From NCBI RefSeq assembly GCF_033115175.1, contig NC_084835.1, positions 102,578,448 to 102,642,447 on the forward strand: 64,000 bases of DNA, given 5' to 3'. Source of the DNA: Lepus europaeus (Eukaryota; Chordata; Mammalia; Lagomorpha; Leporidae). The translations under genes were made by a program, and so were the position numbers. Below, piece by piece: positions 56,141-64,000 of the stretch. Position 1 is the first letter of the stretch. Every line of letters starts with the position of its first letter. A model generated the notes under the pieces. That model was not told where the DNA came from, ran no database searches, and was given only the letters and a program-made list of their open reading frames with translations.

Positions 56141-57319
56141 TGCCGATAAATGAAGCTTTAGTATAATACATCCATTGCCACTCATCTGTCTGCACACTGT
56201 CCATGCTGCTTCGGCAGAGTTGAGCTGTGGTAATGGCTGCCCCAAGGTCAGACAGAGAAAAAGAAACTTACCCTGGAAATGGAATGTGGGCCTTATCTGC
56301 CTGCCTATGAATGCTTCAACTGTAGCTGTTATCCACTTCTATGTAACCATTATGGCTTCTGTTTGCTAAACCAAGCAATGGTGTTAACCCTTGCCAGACA
56401 GCATACAGCTCAGTATGTGTGGGGAAGAAAACCACATCATCAGTAAGTATGTACCCATGGACAGTATTGTATTAATTCCTGTGGCTACCATGTAATGTTA
56501 GGATATCCAGTCAAATGTATGCATGCAGCCATAGAAGGGAGACAAAGAAGCTAAAACCATATATAAGGAAATACCCCTCTTTGTTCAGGGCTTAGCCTTT
56601 TGGATAAAATTCCAACTGGGCCTTATGCAGGCATCATCCTTAGCCTCATCATCATAAAAGACTGCTTCCTGGCCTTGATGTTTCATCTCTGTTCACAAGT
56701 CCTGTGCCAGAGTTCTTGCAACAGAGAACACCTGTGCCAACACTCGTGCTGGCCCTTCCAGGTTATGGCAGAACATGAGGACAGGACCAGCGGGATGACA
56801 GAAACAAGGTCAGCTGTCTGGCCTGAGTTCGGTTTTTCCTCCAGTTCAGTCCTCCTTCATCTGCATCTAACTGACTTTTGTTTCTGTTTTAGTTTGCTGT
56901 GTGTTGTGTGCACTAACAAATAATAGGCATTTCGTCACAAGAATGAACCTCTTTGAAAGGAATCCCACAGCTTTCTCAGCATCTTCCCTACTTTGAAAAC
57001 TGCATTGACCTCATGTCACATGTCCTAAATTCTACGCCTTTCCTTGCCTTTCAGTATCAGTATCGAGGAATCCTGCTTCACAATCACTGAGACTGCTCAA
57101 AACTTCTACCTCTTCCACTCATGAGTCAAGACATCTAAAAATCAGTTATATAAAACCTTAGCCTTAACTTACATACCTGTAAAATAGGCCTACTGATACT
57201 TAGGGTTGTGAAAAGCAGTTGTTTTTTTTTTTTTAAAAAAAAAACAGTTGGTTGCACAATGCACCCAGTGGATAGCAGCTATCAATACTGCTGCTTTTGT
57301 CTGATATTATTAATTACCA
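56141..57319 (-). other. CCDC68: CCDC68 5' intron, unassigned
   Basis: No feature was recognised with confidence. The stretch 56240-56900 has moderate GC content and could be an old LTR-type remnant. A T14A11 run lies at 57223-57246. Confidence 0.4.
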
Positions 57320-57440
57320 TGGAAGGCAAGCAGCCCATAAGAGGGGAGGTACTTCATGCCTTTCTGGTTACAATGCTTTATATCCAGATGAAATTAAATT
57401 CCATTCCTCTCGTAGGTTCATAAACCTTTGGTGTCCACAG
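57320..57440 (+). repeat. Unnamed dispersed repeat, copy A
   Basis: AAGCAGCCCATAAGAGGGGA ... TTTCTGGTTACAATGCTTTA ... GATGAAATTAAATTCCATTC ... CATAAACCTTT. It is clearly homologous to 58560-58680. I cannot name the family. Confidence 0.55.
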
Positions 57441-57859
57441 TCCGTGATGTGTATGGTAACCCCAAGGGGAACATAAGGTAGCAAAGTCCGAATTGCCATA
57501 TGGCATTGGCATCCTGGGGAAACCCAGGCAAGCATTTTATTCCAGCCAGAAGTAGATTAAGCAGATAAAATTTTCAAAATAAAACACAATCAGTTAATTA
57601 GAGTGAGGAAAGACTTGTATTTGCTTTATGCTAGAATGGATTGAAGAGAGTTTACAAGTGGCCTCACGCCAAGAGGGCTTATTTCCCAGATCAGGCTTTG
57701 CAAGCCGCTCCCCAGGGAGGAGGGGCAGTGCTCAGCAGACAGGGCTCTGTCACCTGAACTTTCACTAAAGCAGCTCTGCTTTGTTCTGTCTCACACAGAT
57801 TTTTTCCACGAGGCTTTCTCATGCGAAAGAACAAGGGTCCCCTAGCTCAAAGGTTTAGA

Positions 57860-58060
57860 GGCAGCCTAGGTTCACGGCCTACTTCTGTCACTAAGAGGCT
57901 GTGTGACCTTGGACAAATTCCTTAACCATGTGTTAAGGAACGTGCCTCAGTTTCCTTAAGAGTAAAAAATGCAATCGGTAATAATTATTAACAATAATAA
58001 TCATCATGGTGTTGTTCAAGCGTTTGGCATATGCAATGCATAATAAATGAGTTGTGCGTG
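57860..58060 (+). repeat. MIR remnant
   Basis: TCACTAAGAGGCTGTGTGAC, CTTGGACAAATTCCTTAACC, CTCAGTTTCCTTAAGAGTAA, then TTGGCATATGCAATGCATAA: the MIR core and 3' part in order. Confidence 0.8.
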
Positions 58061-58559
58061 TTTGTCTAATCAGTAAGTAAAATATGAGATTATTATCCAC
58101 AATTAAGGATAACAAGCAACCTGAGTGGCTTGCTTCCCTGCAGCGGAGAACCAAGTAACATTTTAAGTAGGTTACACCTGAGTGGGACTACAAAAGAAAT
58201 CTGCTTGGGAGGATTTAAGACTAGTTCAACCATGGTGCCGACACTTAATTGCTAATACATCAGGAATCTGTCAACATCCCCAACCAACAACACTAACATT
58301 TAATGAATGGTTTACAATTTATAAAACTACCCATACACATGATTGTGAACTGTAATCCATGGCATAAAGGAACACATCACTGGGCAATCAGGATAATGTC
58401 ATTCAATCTACCGTTCTGTACAATGACATGAGAATAGCTGAAGAATTGCATGATAGATACAGATAAGGCAGTGTTACAGGCTGGGTTACGCTGTAGTCCC
58501 ATGAGAGACCTAGGTCATTGTAGATATAGCCGGTTAAGCAGAGGTAAGGTCCTCCAGTG

Positions 58560-58680
58560 ACATGTAAGACAAGCAGCCCAGATCAGAGGAGGTAACTCCA
58601 TGCCTATCTGGTTGCCATACTTTATACCCAAATGAAATTCAATTCCATTTCTCTTTTGTCCATAAACCTTTTGTTGAATA
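58560..58680 (+). repeat. Unnamed dispersed repeat, copy B
   Basis: AAGCAGCCCAGATCAGAGGA ... TATCTGGTTGCCATACTTTA ... AATGAAATTCAATTCCATTT ... CATAAACCTTT. Homologous to 57320-57440 and adjacent to the MLT1-like sequence. Confidence 0.55.
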
Positions 58681-58990
58681 AGACTGAGATCCTTAGAGAA
58701 AGGGGAAATTTGGAGAGAGATGAACACACAGGGACCACACCAAGTGAGCTGCAGGCAGAGATCAGAGTGATGCTTCCACATGCCAAGGTAGGCTAAAGGT
58801 GGCAGCCAACCCCCAAGAGTCAGAAGAGAGACCTGGAGCGGATACTCCTTCACTGCCCTCAGAAGGAACCAGCTACAGACTCACTGATATCAGCTTCCCA
58901 ACCCCCAGAGCCGTGAGTTGACAAATTTCTGTGTTTACCTCACTGAGTTTATGGTACCTGATTGGAGCAGCTCTAGGAAACTAATACAGG
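58681..58990 (+). repeat. MLT1-like (MaLR) LTR remnant
   Basis: The right end reads AGCCGTGAGTTGACAAATTT, CTGTGTTTACCTCACTGAGT, TTATGGTACCTGATTGGAGC, CTAGGAAACTAATACAGG. This is the typical MLT1 end, with its AAACTAATACA terminus. It is an ancient, non-coding LTR fragment. Confidence 0.7.
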
Positions 58991-59044
58991 CACTGCCCAC
59001 AGTCCCACAACTCAAACAAAGGTGTCCCCTTCTTTTTGTTTAAC

Positions 59045-59410
59045 CTTTGATTCATTCATGCTTATTGTATTTATTGAATACTGCTGTTAGGAGCTGTGGC
59101 TGCAGCAGTGAGCCAAACATCTCACATTCACAGGACTTTCTGTACAGAGGGGAATCAGACACTAAACAATAAGTAGAGGAAGCAGTCAGCACCCTAAAGA
59201 CAAGCAGATCTGGTGACACGGAAAAAGGAGGTGCTGTTCTGGATGAGTCCTGAGGGAAGCCACTCTGGGGAGGTGGCATCTGAGCAAGATATGAATGACA
59301 GGAGGCACACGCCAGGTGTCTGCCTGGAGGAGAGGGCTCCGGGCACGGGGAAAGTGAGAGCAGAGGCTGCTGAGAGGAGTGTTCTAGAACCAGGCATCAC
59401 ACAGCGTCAC
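59045..59410 (-). repeat. LINE-2 3'-end remnant, reverse orientation
   Basis: TTCATTCATGCTTATTGTAT at the left is the complement of the L2 end. CTGGGGAGGTGGCATCTGAGC and the following AATGACAGGAGGC are the complement of the L2 block that reads AAATGTCACCTCC. Confidence 0.55.
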
Positions 59411-61139
59411 CTGCCACCTTCTCTAATGTTGCAGGGTTTTTCTTTGCACGCAGACTGAAAGTTGTTGAGACTTCCAGTTTATCTAAGGAGTTCTCTTTGT
59501 AGCCCTGGCTGGTCTGGCCCTCTACAGGCTGAAGGAAAGTCAGGGTACAACAAAGTCTGCCACAGTGTCCCATGCTGCAAGGGTAGCCCCAACAAGGGGC
59601 AGTGAAGTCCAGCGGTCTCAGCTCCTCTCTGCAGGTGCACACTGCGTTCCCCCCAGTAGGGTGCTTGGCAGGTCTGGGCTGCCCAGTGCTTCGGCCTCCA
59701 GCCACAGGCAGGGACTCACCACCTGTTTGAGTCTTGCGGGACAGGTCTCTCCCTCAGTGCTCCTTACTCGCTGGAGCTGGAGCACAGGCACAACACGAGC
59801 CTCAGCAGGCTGGGTGCTCCCTCTGGAACCGCCACCCGGGGATTGGCCATTAGGCTTGTTGAAGCTGGAGGCCATGAAAAGCCAGGGAAGGGAAGGGGAG
59901 GAGTCTGATGAAGAACGGTGCTTTGCATCAGGGGGCAGCAAGGCCAGTGACACCCAAAGCACGCTGACCTGCTCTTTCCACTTCCTGATCTTGCCAAGTG
60001 CTAACGCACCTGTCCTCCCCTTCTCCTCCCCTAGTCTTCCAGCTTTCCTTCCAATTCTGGGAGTTGCTCCACATCCTTCCTCTTCCACCAAGTCAGTCGG
60101 GGCCAACTTCTCAGTTTGCTACCAAGAGCTCACATGGATTCTGCAGTTCCTGTGTTCTCAGCTTTTATTTCTAGGGCTGAGCTGACAGTACTGTGTCTTC
60201 CTTTTTGATTACTATTACATAGAGTATAGACATCAGAAACCGAAAAAGTAAATTACAACAAAAGTACCACGAGGATAATTAGGTTATGCGGAAAAAGGAG
60301 CTCACGTTATCTCCAAAGCCTTGAAGATGATGACCACGTCCTGAATATTAAGTAGCACACCTGCTCAGCAGCTGCATTACACAGCACAATGGTGACATCC
60401 AGTGTCAGCTGGCTAAATCTCAGGTGACTGTGTACCTGAAACTCATGCACAATATACCAAAGGCATGCATGTTAACACGGCACCCAAATTCTGTTTTCAA
60501 GTAAAAGTCATGATTTTCTTAAGCAGCATTACATACATATTTATATTAGAAAACTCTTAGATATGAAATAAAAACTATTTATTTTTGGAAGAAAAGGATT
60601 GAAAAATTAGCACAAATGCATGTATACTATTGACAAACTCCATGCATTTTACCAAAAATTATTTTCCATACATTTTCAAAATTATCATTACAACATTGTG
60701 CTATAGTCATCATCTTCAGCATATATACAGATTTAATGTGACCAAGACACAGAGCAGGATGTTAAGTCTTCAGGATTCAAAATTGACCTCACCACTTGAA
60801 ACCAAGTATTTTGACCCCAAGTCCAGATATCTTTGAAATGAAATAATCTGTTTTCCTAATCCAGTGGCACATATTGAAAAAGCAGTAGACCACGGACAGG
60901 TGTCACAGTCACTCGCTGTTTTAGGTTTATATATTTCAAAGATTAAATCTGACTCCCAAGTTCTTAACTAAAACAAAAGAAACAAACTTGACTGGAAAAC
61001 CTAAGCTCCTCCACAATTTTTATCTTTCGCTGTTTAAGTCAGTGTAAACTCCTCTAGTTTCAGTCACTGTCAGAAATGATGGATGCTCACTGATGCGGTT
61101 CCTATGCTGTGGTTTTGGGTTGCCCTGGAGGGCTCCAGC
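59411..61139 (-). other. CCDC68: CCDC68 5' intron, unassigned
   Basis: The region 59500-60180 is GC-richer and contains overlapping open frames without family resemblance. 60190-61139 is AT-rich with nothing recognised. A possible untranslated exon cannot be excluded: a donor-like CAGGTG/GTGAGT on the - strand lies near 59722-59727. Confidence 0.4.
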
Positions 61140-61262
61140 TTGCCTAAATTCCAGGAGGACAGGAATGCGACTTATTTACACATGGCTGTAATCCTCTGAG
61201 GAGACACAGCAGAGTCCTGTCCAATAGATGTTCAATAAACATCAGGTCATGGAATGAGCAAA
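61140..61262 (+). repeat. L2/MIR-type 3' end
   Basis: CAGAGTCCTGTCCAATAGAT then GTTCAATAAACATCAGGTCA and GGAATGAGC follow the order of the L2 terminus. Confidence 0.45.
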
Positions 61263-61325
61263 CACTCACAAACTCACAGGTGCACCTCCTATGCTGTAAA
61301 GCTGCAGGTATGCGCACAACCCCCC

Positions 61326-61387
61326 CAGGCGCACGTGTGCGTGTGCACACACACATACACGCACACACACCCCACACACACACACCA
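61326..61387. repeat. (CA)n/(GTGC) microsatellite
   Basis: GCACGTGTGCGTGTGCACAC followed by interrupted CA units to 61387. Part is self-complementary. Confidence 0.9.
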
Positions 61388-62739
61388 ACTTTTGTTTTTC
61401 AAACACATGTAGCTGGCTGCTTTTGTGCTTAATAAGCTGTGAATCCATTTAAACATGTTATTAACTTCATAGTAACACTTTGCCATTATGAAATGTTTTC
61501 AATCAATAATTGACCATGTGACTTTGAGATAAATATCTCCCAAAGACTTTTAAATTCCCTTCAAAATCTTCATTGTTTACTTTGTCAGTCATTGTCCCAA
61601 ACACAAGTACGCCTCATTTTTCACCTTTGGCCAAAATTTGGTTTACAATACAAGTCTACAGTAAACACAATACAAACAAAAAAGCTAACAATGAACATTC
61701 CTTATTATTAATTGACAAAATAGCGTCTGTATTTGTGTCAAAAGTCTCTTTCTAGTTAGGACAGGCAGTTCGATTTGTTTTGTAAATGCCGAAGGCTAAG
61801 AGCTTTATGATGTTTGCCTAGATCCCAGGGAGCATAACCTGTTCTCACTCCTTCTGTAAATACCTGAGCCACACAGGGATATCCCCTACCTCCGGCAAAA
61901 ATTCCTATGTCAGGAGCCTCCAATCTCAAGCTGTGGGTGTGGGGGGAGGAGAGAGGACAGCCCAGCCACAGCAGAACAACAGCAGCAATTGTGCCTGCCT
62001 GGGCACCTGCTGCTCCAGCCAGGCTCACATTCCTGGGAAAGCTGACTCCTGTAATATTTGATCGCACTGGGTAAAATCAAAAGGACAGATTATCTTCTCC
62101 TTATTCAAATGCAGAATCATTGCCTTTTGTATTCTGATACTCAATCCTTTTTATATACTTTTTCAGCAAAAAACTAAGAGGAGTTGGGATTCCTGAAATA
62201 AAACAAGTAGGACACAATGGTGCAGAGAGACAGCTTTAGTCGCCATCAGGGCAGGCTGCTTGTTCCGATCCTCACGTCCATTTTTTCCCCTTTTCTTTTT
62301 GAAGAAGGCTGAAAATTCAGTTATGTCACTTTCCATTCTAAAAGCCAGACCTGTACACGTGCATTAGCCTCGCTGTAAGATAACACTGTCCCCTTGCAAA
62401 GCTGCCCAGGCCTCTCTAACTGTCAGCTCCAATAGCCGGTGATGCCCCGTCAACAGAAACGGCTGCAAAGTGCCCAGCGGCGGGCCGTCTCCCGTTACTA
62501 CACCCGCCAGCACAATGAATGAAGAGCTAGACAAACCCCTTCATTTAGCTTTGCTCTTAAACACTGCGGGCGCAGGGACCTGTCCAGACCGCCAGCTTGG
62601 ATTCCCTGACATTTTCCGGAGGGCTTTTCTCCAAGGCCCCTGAAATCAGCAGACAGAAATCGCGGAGACCACTCAGGATGAACGGGAATGTGAAATAAAA
62701 TATCGGCCCTGCCCGAGGGATCGTATAACAGGCACCTAC
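61388..62739 (-). other. CCDC68: CCDC68 5' intron near the promoter
   Basis: Unassigned, with no nameable repeat. The absence of repeats over 1.3 kb beside the CpG island is compatible with retained regulatory sequence, but I see no specific sites that I can support. Confidence 0.4.
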
Positions 62740-63245
62740 GTAAGTAATCAGGTGTGCGCCGGGAGGACGGATAACTTTCTCGGAGAAAGGCGGCTCTTAA
62801 ACTTCTCACCCCGGAATCCAAGCCCCAGAGAGAGTTCACAGCGAGGAATATCCTCTTCTCCAAGGACCTTTACCAGGAAATGTCCTTGGTGCACTGAGCT
62901 CCAGCGGAAACCCGCTCCCGGCGCACCTGGACTCCCACTCACCTGGCGCGCGCCGCGGATCGCCAGCGCTCGCCTACCTGGGAGGGCGCTCGGCCAGCCC
63001 GGGGTCCCAGGCGCTGCTCCACCCTGGGCGCTCAAGCTTCGGCGCCGGCGTCGGCGGGCAGGGAGCTGCGGGAGTGGGCTCCGCCCTGCGAGGCGAGGCC
63101 AGGGCAGAGTCCGGCGCCCGGGTGGCTCCGGGGAGGAGCCTCGTCTCCTGTTGCACCCGGGACGCGCACGCCCAGTGCACCAGGACCACACACCGCCCCT
63201 GCACTCTGCTCGGGAGAGGTGTGTGCTGACGGGGACCGTGGCTGC
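62740..63245 (-). promoter_or_regulatory. CCDC68: CpG island, probable CCDC68 promoter and first exon
   Basis: CpG-dense, GC-rich block (for example GCGCGCGCCGCGG at 62946-62958 and CGGCGCCGGCGTCGGCGGGC at 63040-63059) in an otherwise CpG-poor region. On the - strand, GCGCGCCAG is followed by GTGAGTGG, an ideal splice donor with its exon edge at 62943. A second donor, CTCCCAG/GTAGGC, lies about 35 bp upstream. GC boxes are at 63081-63086 and 63193-63199. No TATA box is evident. The position, 10.9 kb upstream of the start-codon exon, and the donor orientation point to CCDC68. Additional untranslated exons in between are possible. Confidence 0.7.
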
Positions 63246-63297
63246 TGCTTTTCCAGAAGCTCTATTGGCACCCGAAATACATAAACTTTTGGATTTT

Positions 63298-64000
63298 GTT
63301 TTTCATAAAATTTTTATTTTGGAATAATTTGAGACCTACCCAAAAAAGTTGGGAGGATGATACAAAGTTCTCTGTAGATCTCAGCCGGTGTCCCCTAATG
63401 TCCACACCTTACATAACCACCACACGCTGTCAAAACTAAGAAAGTAACAAAGGTGCTGACGGCTGACTGGACGCCCGGCTCCCTGCAGAACTCCCTAGAT
63501 TTCTGCTGAAGTGTCAGCTTGGTGCAGACTCCCACGGCACAGACCACACCGCACTTGGTCTTTTCGTGGCTTCCACAGCCTTGGTAGTTTTGTGGGAGCC
63601 CCTCACTTGGTTTTGTTGGATGTTTTTCTCACTGTTAAGCAGTGGCTACCTGGTTTGGAAGGGATGAGGTGATCTCAGGGGGCGGTGATTTATCTCTGCG
63701 GATGTTGACATGGCTATAGCAGTGGTTCTTATATTTTTCTACTGTGAAGTTACAATTTCCTGTTTTCCCCTACTCTCTTCTTTGAATTGAGTCCTGAATT
63801 CAGACCAGGCTCAAGAGAGGGAGGGATTAAACTCCACCTCTGAGATGAGGGGGTATCTTCAAACATGTCATTATCTGCAGTTATCCTATAAGGAAGACTT
63901 GTCCCTTTTCTCTCCCTTGTGTGTCTGTTCAGTCATTTCTTTCTATCAATATGGATTCGGGTATATTTATTTTGTCCTCTGGGCTATAAATCAATGCTCC
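63298..64000 (+). repeat. Ancient L1 (L1M-type) remnant, runs off the window
   Basis: TTTATTTTGGAATAATTTGA, CTAATGTCCACACCTTACAT, TGTCAAAACTAAGAAAGTAA, CACTGTGAAGTTACAATTTC, CAAGAGAGGGAGGGATTAAA and TATGGATTCGGGTATATTTA occur in the order known from old mammalian L1 sequence. Confidence 0.7.

Noticed and set aside
59565..60185. 206-codon open frame on the + strand
   Set aside because: Low-complexity Ser/Leu/Pro-rich translation without any motif, overlapping a 162-codon frame on the other strand. GC-richer composition explains the length. No splice or Kozak support.
62752..63327. 191-codon open frame on the + strand in the CpG island
   Set aside because: Arg/Pro/Gly-rich translation typical of CpG islands, with open frames in several phases on both strands. 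No family resemblance.

Overview
This is vertebrate, mammalian DNA with spliced genes, long introns and dense interspersed repeats. The lineage is a lagomorph, most likely rabbit (Oryctolagus). The evidence is many copies of the tRNA-derived lagomorph C-SINE (GGCCGGCGCC... head, B-box-like GGTTCTAGTCCC, CT-rich 3' end, A tail) and L1 3' ends that close with TTCATTAAATAAAAGTT plus poly(A).

Two protein genes lie tail to tail. On the + strand, positions 1 to about 7880 carry the end of RAB27B: part of an intron, the penultimate coding exon (456-579), the last coding exon (1546-1735, ending in a CAC prenylation motif) and a probable 6.1 kb 3'UTR with a poly(A) signal at 7853. On the - strand, the complete coding sequence of CCDC68 was rebuilt by hand from ten exons between 52042 (ATG) and 13387 (TGA). 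The exon lengths sum to 1017 nt, giving 338 residues. Phases match at every junction and each exon has AG/GT borders. A CpG island at 62.74-63.25 kb with a consensus splice donor on the - strand (exon edge 62943) is the probable CCDC68 promoter and untranslated first exon.

Almost everything else is repeat or unassigned intron. Young C-SINEs with clean target-site duplications sit at 18.2, 20.3, 29.1, 32.5, 39.1 and 54.2 kb. Older, diverged tRNA-SINEs sit at about 15 further places. There are two 5'-truncated L1 3' ends (25.3-26.6 and 53.0-53.6 kb) and one L1 with 5'UTR and ORF1 that carries a SINE insertion and a large internal deletion (34.9-38.3 kb). Ancient MIR, L2, L1M, MER5-like, Tigger-like and MLT1-like remnants are scattered through the window. 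There are several microsatellites and a 28-bp AT-rich minisatellite at 50.8 kb.

By family knowledge, RAB27B is a secretory-vesicle GTPase and CCDC68 a centriolar subdistal-appendage coiled-coil protein. They are neighbours in the known human order RAB27B-CCDC68-TCF4 on 18q21, and nothing here suggests that they work together. I found no RNA gene, CRISPR array or clearly new system. The points of interest are a 9-bp coding duplication in CCDC68, inverted SINE pairs around CCDC68 exons, the minisatellite, and a few unassigned repeats.
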